A stretch of 13,449 bases of DNA, from positions 1 through 13,449 of the forward strand of contig CALZMK010000012.1 of the NCBI GenBank assembly GCA_945788545.1, read 5' to 3'. Below the pieces are notes generated by a model, which saw nothing but the letters and a program-made list of their open reading frames with translations, had not been told where the DNA came from and did no database searches. Of the stretch, positions 1 to 6,244 are shown in pieces; the stretch's first letter is position 1; each line of letters starts with the position of its first letter. The position numbers and the translations under genes were made by a program. This stretch comes from an uncultured Prevotella sp. (GTDB lineage: Bacteria > Bacteroidota > Bacteroidia > Bacteroidales > Bacteroidaceae).

Positions 1-492
1 TAATATGATATATCCCAACACTAGGAGGCTTGCGACTATTCCCACGTACCAGAGCCAACGCCACGTCTTTCTTTTCACTACTGTCACTTCGTTCTGGCTC
101 CCACCGTTATAGGTTGAGTCATTCGTTTCGGTGACGGTTCCCTGGCTGGTCGCCTCGTTTCTCTCCTGGCGGTTCTGTTGCTGATGGGTGAGGCTCTTGC
201 CCCTGCCCTTGTAGTGCTCTGTCGTGCGTTCTGCCTCATGTAGCAGCACACGCCCACTGGAGTCTGTCACAATGCGCTCGCGGGTCTTTTCCACAACGCT
301 GTCGCTCCATGTGGTTTGTGTGGTCTGTGCCGTAGCCATTGCCTGACTCTGACTGTCGGAACTCGTGGATGATGTCTGTGTCACCTCACCCGTAACATGG
401 GCGGTCTCTGTCATCCGTTCCGTCACTTTTTCCTTGGTCTTGCACCCTATAAGGGTCAGCAATACCATCAGCATGAACAATAATTTCTTCAT
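1..492 (-). CDS. Probable unimolecular spanin (outer-membrane lipoprotein with C-terminal TM helix), partial
   Basis: This reading frame starts at ATG 492-490 and stays open for 164 codons to the left edge, so its 3' end is missing. Residues 1-16 form a short lipoprotein signal (MKKLLFMLMVLLTLIG) with lipobox LTLIGC and the lipid-accepting Cys at position 17. Residues 18-140 are hydrophilic, rich in Thr, Ser, Gln and Glu, and look extended. Residues 141-145 are basic (KRKTW), and about 146-164 form a hydrophobic Trp/Tyr-flanked helix (WLWYVGIVASLLVLG and on). A lipid anchor at one end and an inner-membrane helix at the other is the architecture of u-spanins such as T1 gp11, which fuse the two membranes at the end of lysis. 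The start lies 2 bases after the endolysin stop, completing a holin-endolysin-spanin cassette. Topology and context are seen; the function is inferred. It could instead be an unrelated phage lipoprotein. Confidence 0.7.
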   Translation of the reverse strand, partial: MKKLLFMLMVLLTLIGCKTKEKVTERMTETAHVTGEVTQTSSTSSDSQSQAMATAQTTQTTWSDSVVEKTRERIVTDSSGRVLLHEAERTTEHYKGRGKSLTHQQQNRQERNEATSQGTVTETNDSTYNGGSQNEVTVVKRKTWRWLWYVGIVASLLVLGYIIL

Positions 493-494
493 AG

Positions 495-926
495 TCAGAT
501 GCCTTTATACTCGGTTTTCGCGTCAAAGCTCGGACACATCTTTATCCACTCGTTTTTCTCAATCTTGCCGTTCCCATTCAGGTCGGGGCTAAAGTCCCTG
601 TGGCCCTGTATCACGGCATCTGGGTAGCGTTTGCGCAGTAGCTTCAGTAAGATAATCAGGTATTTCTTCTGCTCATCAGTGCGGTTGTCAACACCGTCCA
701 TGCCACCAGTATAGGCAATGTTCACCGTCACGCTGTTGTAGCCTTTCACGCCGTTGCTCACCTTCTCTGTGTCAAGCAGCTGATGGATTTTACCGTCGGC
801 TGTGATGACATAGTGATAACCTGGGGCTTTCCACCCCTTTCTCTTGAACTCTGCCAGCAGATCATTCACGGTTGACTTCTGGCTCCCTGCCGTACAATGC
901 ACGGCAATGTACTTGATCTTTCTCAT
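495..926 (-). CDS. N-acetylmuramoyl-L-alanine amidase endolysin (Amidase_2 / T7 lysozyme type)
   Basis: This 143-residue protein matches the zinc amidase fold that cuts the bond between MurNAc and the peptide stem of peptidoglycan. Zinc ligands are readable as His10 (AVHCTAG), His109 (GHRDFSPD) and Cys131 (KMCPSFD). Lys129 sits two residues before the Cys, as Lys128 does before Cys130 in T7 lysozyme, and GYHY at 36-39 corresponds to the T7 active-site Tyr region. Between His109 and Cys131 lies DLNGNGKIEKNE (115-126), a full 12-residue EF-hand calcium loop pattern. There is no signal peptide and no separate wall-binding domain, so release to the periplasm should need the holin encoded just upstream. 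The gap to the holin stop is 6 bases. Family assignment is strong; the calcium loop is a motif reading only. Confidence 0.93.
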   Translation of the reverse strand: MRKIKYIAVHCTAGSQKSTVNDLLAEFKRKGWKAPGYHYVITADGKIHQLLDTEKVSNGVKGYNSVTVNIAYTGGMDGVDNRTDEQKKYLIILLKLLRKRYPDAVIQGHRDFSPDLNGNGKIEKNEWIKMCPSFDAKTEYKGI

Positions 927-932
927 AATGTT

Positions 933-1145
933 CTATCTGTTTTTACGAAAATAATCATCCAATACCAGTTTGAAGCCGAAGATGGTGGCGGCATATACCA
1001 TCGTCTGGCCAAAGTACCAAAGGGCACCACTTGGCACGTCACCTTCTTTACTCCTGAAAAAGGCGATATAACACATCACTATGCCGCTGATCAGCGTCAA
1101 CACTGCCGTTGCGTACTGTACTTTATCTTTCGTATGCTGTTCCAT
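933..1145 (-). CDS. Probable phage holin, two transmembrane segments
   Basis: This small 70-residue protein has two hydrophobic helices, about residues 12-30 and 42-62. A short charged linker (RSKEGDVPSG) separates them, and both tails are polar, with a basic C-terminus (FRKNR). This is the layout of two-helix (class II-like) holins, which form lesions in the inner membrane and release the endolysin. No sequence-specific holin motif was recognised, so the call rests on size, topology and position. It sits directly before the amidase gene and before a candidate spanin. It follows the baseplate wedge gene after a 4-base gap and is probably on the same late transcript. Confidence 0.75.
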   Translation of the reverse strand: MEQHTKDKVQYATAVLTLISGIVMCYIAFFRSKEGDVPSGALWYFGQTMVYAATIFGFKLVLDDYFRKNR

Positions 1146-1149
1146 AATG

Positions 1150-1449
1150 CTAATATGTTGATTCTATCTGTATGCCGTCACGCATGATCTTCACGCTTCC
1201 AACCTTCTGGCCGTCCATCTCCAGCTGTTCCTTGATGGAGGTACGCCAATAGATGGGGTCATTATCCAGGAGCATGTCACTGATGCCAACCCCCACAGCA
1301 GGGCGTTCCTTCAGTTCACCCTTATGCAGTAGCAGAAGCAGTGCCTGGTTCTGTCGCAGGGTGTCACCAAGTGCCAGTGTTCCTTTCTCAATGACAGGCT
1401 CCAAATAGTTGCCCTCTTCATTGCCCCATGTCAGTTGCATTCCAATCAT
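1150..1449 (-). CDS. gp25/GpW-like baseplate wedge protein
   Basis: This 99-residue protein resembles the short gp25 / P2 gpW family of baseplate wedge proteins, which help start sheath assembly at the baseplate. The family-like core is at about residues 28-65: LRQNQALLLLLHKGEL followed by RPAVGVGISDMLLD. This matches the usual pattern of a helix, a turn leading to a small 'xRPxxGxxxxDxL' stretch, and then helices. The C-terminal strand GSVKIMRDGIQIE is also typical. It is shorter than many relatives (about 110-140 residues). The start codon comes one base after the stop of the gpV-like gene, so the two are probably coupled. In Mu-like phages a J-type baseplate protein normally follows; here the holin does. 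Confidence 0.65.
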   Translation of the reverse strand: MIGMQLTWGNEEGNYLEPVIEKGTLALGDTLRQNQALLLLLHKGELKERPAVGVGISDMLLDNDPIYWRTSIKEQLEMDGQKVGSVKIMRDGIQIESTY

Positions 1450-1450
1450 A

Positions 1451-1930
1451 TCAGTGCTTTATCTTTTCGTCCTCATAGTCACCCTTCTTGAAGGATGAGG
1501 CAGAGGAACCGGGTTTTACTGTCGTAAATGTACCGCCTGGATGCGACACCGTCACCTGATGCGTATGGCTGTTGAAGGTGTTTACCAAGTCGTTTATCTT
1601 ATTTGTCAGTTGCTCAATGTTTATCAGGCCGCCAAGTTTGCCGCCATTGATCACGATGGTCTCAATGTGGTCCACTTGCAGAACCACCAGCTGAGACAGA
1701 TCCCCGCTCAGGCTGCCGACGGTCACGGCACTGCCTATCTTCGGGGTCACAAGCATCTCGCCATCATCATCCAGCTCTGAAGCTCTGAGCCGGACATCAG
1801 GAATGACGATATTCCCAATCTCCACCTCACAGAGATTGCCAGACACCGATTTTACGATGCCTTGGGTGATGGCAATACCATTGCTGCCTATCCCGCCCAG
1901 ATAGTCTTTCAATTTACTGTATTCATTCAT
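1451..1930 (-). CDS. gpV-like baseplate spike / puncturing protein
   Basis: This 159-residue protein is consistent with the gpV/gp45 spike family at the tip of contractile tails. Residues 22-92 read as an OB-fold-like beta domain (GIVKSVSGNLCEVEIGN... GSAVTVGSLSGDLSQLVVL). This is followed by a Gly-rich turn (INGGKLGG, 94-101), a predicted helix (about 104-120) and the motif NSHTHQ with His122 and His124. Paired HxH motifs coordinate iron at the tip of P2 gpV-type spikes, but here about 35 residues follow, including SHPGG at 129-133, so use of these histidines at the apex is uncertain. The gene lies between the hub and wedge genes, 6 bases after the hub stop, the expected order for a myovirus baseplate. 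Confidence 0.75.
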   Translation of the reverse strand: MNEYSKLKDYLGGIGSNGIAITQGIVKSVSGNLCEVEIGNIVIPDVRLRASELDDDGEMLVTPKIGSAVTVGSLSGDLSQLVVLQVDHIETIVINGGKLGGLINIEQLTNKINDLVNTFNSHTHQVTVSHPGGTFTTVKPGSSASSFKKGDYEDEKIKH

Positions 1931-1936
1931 ATCTCG

Positions 1937-2887
1937 TTAGCTCAATCTAAAGCCTAAATCAATTTTCCGGGAGCCACCTTCTTTTCCGAACTCTGTTGTC
2001 ACAGAGGTCACGAAATAGGTACCATCCTTATATGGGTAGTCTTTATCCTTGATGGTCACGCTGTCAGCAGGCTTGCACATCGGGATCAGCCAGCCGGTGA
2101 TGCTACCCTCATAGCCGTCAAAGGTCCGGCGTTTCACCTCCAACTCTCCACGTGCCTTCATCGAGGCTTCATCTGAGGTGGCACACTTGACTTCAATCTT
2201 CTCGCCGCCAGTGCTGCCGGTCTCAACTTCCTTGACGGTCCCGTCAGGCATCAGGGCCTTGACCACCACCTTCACCTTCTTGTCTTCAGCACGTCGGTAG
2301 GTAAGATCTTCCTTTTCGACATTCAGGGCAAGGTCATAGAAACGTTCCTCCCCAATCTTCTCGCCTGGGGGATGCACATGCAGCTTGTCATCCACGTATA
2401 TGTCTGCACCGCACTCTTCCTGAACCTTTTTCAGCACATCAAAACCCGTAGCGTTGTTGATGACGAATTTCTGATACGTCCAACTGTAGGTGCAGTCCAG
2501 CGTCAGACCAATGCCGCAACCGTTGATAACCTTCTTTAGCAGCGCCTCCAGAGTGACATTCTTCAAGACCTCATTCGGGAGTTCCTTCCTGAACAGGAAA
2601 AGATCATCTTCGCAATGCAGCTTGATATTGCCGCCGTCAGTCGATATGCGTTGAAGCCATCCGTCAAACTCCAGTTCCATGCCGGTCTCTTCATATCCGA
2701 ACTTGATGATGACACCATCACCGCGCTTCAACTTGTCTTCAACCTGGAGTGCCTGGTTATATTGCGACGCAGGCAGTGTGATAATAGCAGTGTCTGCCAG
2801 CTGCTCAACGCTCTTGTGGATTTCCACCTTGTCAAGCATCCCCAGCCGGAAGTCGCCAATCTGTATGTCATACTGCATCGTGTACAT
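1937..2887 (-). CDS. gpD-like baseplate hub protein (late control D / Mu gp44 family)
   Basis: This 316-residue protein resembles the gpD/gp27-type hub that forms the ring between tail tube and spike. The N-terminal half has the typical tube-like beta domain (DIQIGDFRLGMLDKVEIHKS, then GDGVIIKFGYEE and FDGWLQRIS). The middle has the family's helix-rich insert (LEALLKKVINGCGIGL; FDVLKKVQEECGADIYVDD). The C-terminal part carries the second beta domain, ending with TYFVTSVTTEFGKEGG. ATG at 2887 is used; an in-frame ATG three codons later (2878) is an alternative. It starts 4 bases after the stop of the DUF6046-like gene and precedes the spike gene, so its position supports the call. Confidence 0.82.
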   Translation of the reverse strand: MYTMQYDIQIGDFRLGMLDKVEIHKSVEQLADTAIITLPASQYNQALQVEDKLKRGDGVIIKFGYEETGMELEFDGWLQRISTDGGNIKLHCEDDLFLFRKELPNEVLKNVTLEALLKKVINGCGIGLTLDCTYSWTYQKFVINNATGFDVLKKVQEECGADIYVDDKLHVHPPGEKIGEERFYDLALNVEKEDLTYRRAEDKKVKVVVKALMPDGTVKEVETGSTGGEKIEVKCATSDEASMKARGELEVKRRTFDGYEGSITGWLIPMCKPADSVTIKDKDYPYKDGTYFVTSVTTEFGKEGGSRKIDLGFRLS

Positions 2888-2891
2888 CGTT

Positions 2892-3542
2892 TTATGTATT
2901 TAAGTCATCACGGCTCAACAGCAGCTTGTAGATGTCATCGCTGTAGGCAGTGATGGTATAGTTCTGATTTGTCAGTCCGGTGGTGAAGGGAATGTCCCAG
3001 CTCTCTATCGCCAGCTGACTGATGCCGAAGATCTCCAGCAAAGGATACAGTGCCTTCACATGTCCTGCCTCGCAGAAGTTCTTTAGCGTTGCCACGTCCT
3101 CATCAGGGTATTTCCCATCACGCGACATGAGGATGCCTTCTATTCTTACGGTGTAGTCATCCTGTGTCCACCGTTCTTTGATGCTGCCCTTGATGGTGCC
3201 TTTGTTCACGTGACGGCGAACGAGAATGTTCTGACCGTTCAGGCTGATCATAGGCTCCACAGGGAACAGCCATTCTTTGGCCCCGGACTCTTCCAGTTGG
3301 AAGCGCAGGGGCATCACCATCGGAACACCGATGGCATTGGTTCTGACCACCTCTTCCAGTTCCGCATCGCTCAAATCTTCCACATTGAACTCATCACTAT
3401 CCGGGAAAGACTTGCCTGATGGCAGATAGCCCGTGTTGATGCCGTGAAAGTTATTCTCACGGAACAGCCAATAGGGAGGAACCTTTGTGAGTCCCATAGC
3501 CCTGAGGGCAATATTCTGTAGTATGAACCTTGATGTCTTCAT
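2892..3542 (-). CDS. Bacteroidetes phage tail protein, DUF6046-like
   Basis: The product is 216 residues with no signal peptide or membrane segment. I associate it, from memory and with moderate certainty, with DUF6046, a family seen in Bacteroidales Mu-like prophages. An N-terminal 85 residues rich in loops (including an acidic stretch, [17 protein letters not shown]) lead into a beta-rich part ([54 protein letters not shown]) and then a helix around residues 150-165. It lies between tape measure and hub, the slot of Mu gp43 and the LysM-type tail-tip adaptor proteins, so a role joining tape measure or tube to hub is plausible. Its ATG overlaps the tape measure stop as ATGA, implying translational coupling. 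Function is otherwise unknown. Confidence 0.7.
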   Translation of the reverse strand: MKTSRFILQNIALRAMGLTKVPPYWLFRENNFHGINTGYLPSGKSFPDSDEFNVEDLSDAELEEVVRTNAIGVPMVMPLRFQLEESGAKEWLFPVEPMISLNGQNILVRRHVNKGTIKGSIKERWTQDDYTVRIEGILMSRDGKYPDEDVATLKNFCEAGHVKALYPLLEIFGISQLAIESWDIPFTTGLTNQNYTITAYSDDIYKLLLSRDDLNT

Positions 3543-5302
3543 CGGTCTGTACTTGTTGCTATGGCAAGAGCCCTGTTCATGCTTTGGAGCACGATACGTT
3601 CAAGCTCTGCCGTGTCTGTCCTGTCAGCCATTGTCACATAGATATTATCAAAGAACTTGCTGATGTTCATGGTGATACTTGTGTTTCTTGTTCCACCTGT
3701 TGCCAAGGCTTCTGCGGTCTTGTTTCCCTTACCGCCTTTTCCGCCCTTGCCACTCTTCCCACCACTGGCTGCATTGAACACAACCTCTTCCGAACTGCCC
3801 TTTGTGCCTGGTGTTGCAATAGCAGCTTCTTTCTTCGTGTCTTTCTGCTGTTGCTTCTGGCTCTGGATGCGGTAGTTCTTTTCGTATTCAGCGGCAACAC
3901 CTCCAGCGAGCTGCTTAGTTGACTTCAGGGCTTTCTCTGCACTTGTGATGCCTGTGATGTCCTTTACGCCATCGACGGCACTGCTCCATGCACCTTTGAA
4001 GTCACCATTGAAAAGCTTAGCAAATGCCTCTCCGATTTTGCCGATGCCACTCAGCAACGTCTTCAAGCGGTCAATGACATATTCCTTGATAATGTTACCG
4101 AAGCCTTTCATTGTGTTCCACATCGTAAGGATGAAGGCGCGGAAACCGGCAAACTTGTTCCAGCAATAGACAACTGCTGCAACGAGGGCTGCAATGACTG
4201 TTATCACAATTCCTATTGGATTGGCGTTCAGTGCCGCATTCAACAGCCACTGTGCTGACGTCCACGCATTCGTCGCAATGGTAACGACACCTTGAATTGC
4301 TGCAACGGCTCCTATCGCTATGGCATGGGCATTGAAAGCTATGGTACCAACAGCCACGACACCCGCCAACAAGCCAAGTTCTGTTTTCCAGTTTACAATA
4401 AAGCCAATGACTCCTGCTATAACAGAGAAGATGCCCCTGATTGCTGAGGCTATCGGTGGAACAATAGCCAAGAATAAGTCCATGATGTCATTGACAATGG
4501 GCTTAATCTCGTTGAACATGTCAACGGCTGCCTGTTGGACATTGCCCACCAACGTAGAGAATTTTCCGCTGACCGTCTGGCTCAGTTTGTCACTCATACC
4601 TGCAAAGGCACCGCCTTCGCTGGTGGCATGGTTGATAGCTGCTGCAACGGCATCAAAGCCAATCTGCCCCTTGCTCATCATGTCCTGGAGTTCGGCGTAT
4701 GTCTTGCCGGTCATTTTCTCCAGTTCCTTCAGAGGATTGAAACCTGCATTGATGAACTGCAACAGATCCTGCCCGCTCATCTTGCCGGCACTGGCAACCT
4801 GACCGAATACAAGGGAAAGACTTCCCAGTTTATTCTTGTCACCGGCTGCTATGTCGCCCAACTGGCGCAGATAGCCGTTCACCTTATCTGCCTGAACACC
4901 GAAGTTCAGCATCGTCTTGGCGTTGTCTGTCAGATCCAGATTGCCGTATGGGGTCTTTGCAGCAAAGTCATTGATTTCCTTCAATATCCCTGCTGCCTTT
5001 TCTTCACTGCCCACAAGGGTTGTGAATGCGACACTTGTCTGCTCTGCCTGTGCTCCAATAGCCGTGACTGCTCCCACACCCGCACTGATGAGGGTATAGG
5101 GATTTGTCAGGAACTCCATGCCAGGCAGGGACATCAAGGATCCCTTGAAATCAGAGAAAGAGAAGGCTTCCCGTAAGCGGGCCCCTGTAGAAGCCGCTTT
5201 ACGGGATATTTCGTCCAGCTGTTGTGAAGTTCGTCTGGCGACTCCCAGAACGTTCCCCTCATCAGCCTGTAACTTAATGAGAAATTTAAGTACGCTGTCC
5301 AT
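3539..5302 (-). CDS. Tail tape measure protein
   Basis: This 587-residue protein determines tail length by spanning the tube lumen. After an N-terminal helical part ([17 protein letters not shown]), about residues 88-260 match the conserved tape measure domain ([42 protein letters not shown]). Residues about 272-384 form several strongly hydrophobic helices, typical for the part ejected into the host membrane. Residues about 512-527 are a Gly/Lys linker ([15 protein letters not shown]), and a final helix-rich tail follows. At about 1.5 Å per residue this predicts a tail near 88 nm. The frame extends upstream to a TTG at 5338, but the ATG at 5302 is preferred. That start lies inside the last codons of the frameshifted chaperone (17-base overlap), suggesting coupling. 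The stop overlaps the next start as ATGA. Confidence 0.93.
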   Translation of the reverse strand: MDSVLKFLIKLQADEGNVLGVARRTSQQLDEISRKAASTGARLREAFSFSDFKGSLMSLPGMEFLTNPYTLISAGVGAVTAIGAQAEQTSVAFTTLVGSEEKAAGILKEINDFAAKTPYGNLDLTDNAKTMLNFGVQADKVNGYLRQLGDIAAGDKNKLGSLSLVFGQVASAGKMSGQDLLQFINAGFNPLKELEKMTGKTYAELQDMMSKGQIGFDAVAAAINHATSEGGAFAGMSDKLSQTVSGKFSTLVGNVQQAAVDMFNEIKPIVNDIMDLFLAIVPPIASAIRGIFSVIAGVIGFIVNWKTELGLLAGVVAVGTIAFNAHAIAIGAVAAIQGVVTIATNAWTSAQWLLNAALNANPIGIVITVIAALVAAVVYCWNKFAGFRAFILTMWNTMKGFGNIIKEYVIDRLKTLLSGIGKIGEAFAKLFNGDFKGAWSSAVDGVKDITGITSAEKALKSTKQLAGGVAAEYEKNYRIQSQKQQQKDTKKEAAIATPGTKGSSEEVVFNAASGGKSGKGGKGGKGNKTAEALATGGTRNTSITMNISKFFDNIYVTMADRTDTAELERIVLQSMNRALAIATSTDR

Positions 5303-5752
5303 TGTTGTTTGCCTTCGATTCTTCTTTGCGGATGTCAATCAGATACCGGATAGTCCACGCCCATTCTTCATCACTTAGTGTGTCAGGGTCAATGTGCATG
5401 TAATACCTCAGGAGCGTGTTTAGGAACAACACATCGCCATCTTCGGCACCTGGGACATCGGCATCCGCTAAAGCTTTTTTATCTGTGACTCTTTCACCTT
5501 GATGACCTCTTCCATCTTCGGGATTACTGCCAGGAATAGGTCATCTTGCTCCTGGATCTCCTTGTCGCCCTCAACCCAGAGTTGCTTCAGCAAAGTCTCG
5601 CTCATCTTGATGGGGTCTTTCACCACACTCACATAGCTGAGATCCTTACGGTTCGGCCTGCGGACGATGCAGCTCTTACCCTCAACACTGATTTCAAAGA
5701 TTTCACCGTGCTTCTTTTTCAGCTCGGCTATCTGTTCTTTCGTCAAATTCAT
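5286..5752 (-). CDS. Tail assembly chaperone, long form made by -1 ribosomal frameshift
   Basis: The zero frame runs from ATG 5752 to the codon AAG ending at 5474. A -1 slip at A AAA AAG then continues through base 5286, so the coding joins are 5752-5474 and 5474-5286. The predicted fusion is 155 residues, 93 shared plus 62 extra. The extension begins [20 protein letters not shown], continues with the strongly protein-like [20 protein letters not shown], and ends NNNGQRT at TAA 5288-5286. The extension lacks an ATG until its 26th codon. A gene pair of this kind just before the tape measure is the classic G/GT tail chaperone arrangement: the short form coats the tape measure and the rarer long form recruits tube subunits. 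The frame structure is seen; efficiency and use are inferred. Confidence 0.82.
5468..5752 (-). CDS. Tail assembly chaperone, short form (G-like)
   Basis: The unshifted product is 94 residues, small and charged. It begins with a helix ([20 protein letters not shown]), followed by a beta-hairpin-like segment ([19 protein letters not shown]). The rest is helical and ends with the Lys-rich [11 protein letters not shown]. The 'KHGEIFEI...RRPNRKDL' pattern is one I associate with phage tail assembly chaperones that coat the tape measure protein during tail assembly. Position between tail tube and tape measure supports this. Termination is at TAG 5470-5468, just two codons after the slippery heptamer, as is usual for frameshift-regulated G genes. 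No other family was recognised. Confidence 0.82.
   Translation of the reverse strand: MNLTKEQIAELKKKHGEIFEISVEGKSCIVRRPNRKDLSYVSVVKDPIKMSETLLKQLWVEGDKEIQEQDDLFLAVIPKMEEVIKVKESQIKKL
5474..5480 (-). promoter_or_regulatory. Programmed -1 frameshift slippery site A AAA AAG
   Basis: On the minus strand the zero-frame codons are ATA AAA AAG CTT TAG, which places the heptamer A AAA AAG in exactly the X XXY YYZ phase needed for tandem -1 slippage. This is the same heptamer as the E. coli dnaX site. The zero-frame stop follows two codons later and the -1 frame is open for 62 more codons. A weak stem (GGATG/TGTCC with two wobble pairs) starts about 7 bases downstream; I am not convinced it is a stimulator. 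Confidence 0.8.
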
Positions 5753-5802
5753 TTTTACTGCTGTTTGAATGATTTTTGAATACTGTTCAAAGGGCTACTG
5801 CA

Positions 5803-5822
5803 CCCTGTGGGCTCCCACAGGG
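5803..5822 (-). promoter_or_regulatory. GC-rich hairpin directly after the tail tube stop codon
   Basis: Bases 5803-5811 (CCCTGTGGG) are exactly complementary to 5814-5822 (CCCACAGGG), giving a 9-bp arm pair with a 2-base centre, effectively an 8-bp stem with a 4-base loop. It begins on the base next to the tail tube TAA (5825-5823) and lies in the 70-base gap before the chaperone gene. The strand after it is not a T-run, so it is not a standard intrinsic terminator. It may protect the 3' end of tube mRNA or attenuate transcription into the less abundant chaperone and tape measure. Confidence 0.55.
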
Positions 5823-6230
5823 TTACAGGCTCTTTTTGTCAATGAAGATAAACGGCAAGGTTTTCTCCTGGAACTTGTCGCCTTGCTTCCACTCGGTGTT
5901 GTCCTCAGTGAACTCAACGCCAACAAGCATGTCAGTCGTAATCACATCACCGGCACTGGGATTGCCATAAGCGGCAACGATGTCGATGCTTGCATCCAGG
6001 ATGTCACCGCCACTGGCTTGCTTTAGTGCCTCATACTCGCTTTGCAACAGAGTGACCTCACCGTCGTAGGTCTTATTGCCGCGTTGGATGCTGTGGGGTT
6101 TGTTGCCCTTCGCATGCAGCAGCTCTTTCTCCTGCTTCGCACTGTACTTTACACCGCGAAGACCGGTCACAAGACGGCCTGCCAAGACCACAGTCACATC
6201 GGCCCATTCATATTCTCTTGTATTTACCAT
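5823..6230 (-). CDS. Tail tube protein
   Basis: This 135-residue, beta-rich protein fits the small tail tube family of contractile tails, which stacks as hexameric rings inside the sheath. Recognisable stretches are EYEWADVTVVLAGRLVTGLR near the N-terminus, then GVKYSAKQEKELLHAKGNK and the loop before RGNKTYDGEVTLLQSEYEAL. These resemble the 'xxGxxIxxxxxxKxKExxxAxGxxPxGxxxGxxxYxGxxTL' layout of Mu-like tube proteins. The C-terminus (DNTEWKQGDKFQEKTLPFIF) fits the final strand pair. It follows the sheath gene, with a 14-base gap, in the usual sheath-tube-chaperone-tape measure order, and is followed by a stable hairpin. Confidence 0.85.
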   Translation of the reverse strand: MVNTREYEWADVTVVLAGRLVTGLRGVKYSAKQEKELLHAKGNKPHSIQRGNKTYDGEVTLLQSEYEALKQASGGDILDASIDIVAAYGNPSAGDVITTDMLVGVEFTEDNTEWKQGDKFQEKTLPFIFIDKKSL

Positions 6231-6244
6231 AGCTTAATCTTCTT

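Noticed and set aside
3657..3875. Proline-rich plus-strand ORF with repeated [11 protein letters not shown]
   Set aside because: It is the antisense reading of the Gly/Lys linker of the tape measure protein.
4535..5176. 213-codon plus-strand ORF rich in Cys and Leu
   Set aside because: It lies entirely opposite the tape measure gene, whose protein is clearly recognisable; composition reflects the complement of Ala/Gln/Lys codons, and there is no leader or operon context.
5303..5338. TTG-initiated 12-codon extension of the tape measure protein
   Set aside because: The ATG at 5302 gives the typical N-terminus and a modest overlap with the frameshift product; TTG initiation is unlikely with an ATG so near.
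5803..5822. Intrinsic terminator after the tail tube gene
   Set aside because: The stem is good, but no T-run follows on the minus strand and essential tail genes continue downstream; kept only as a hairpin.
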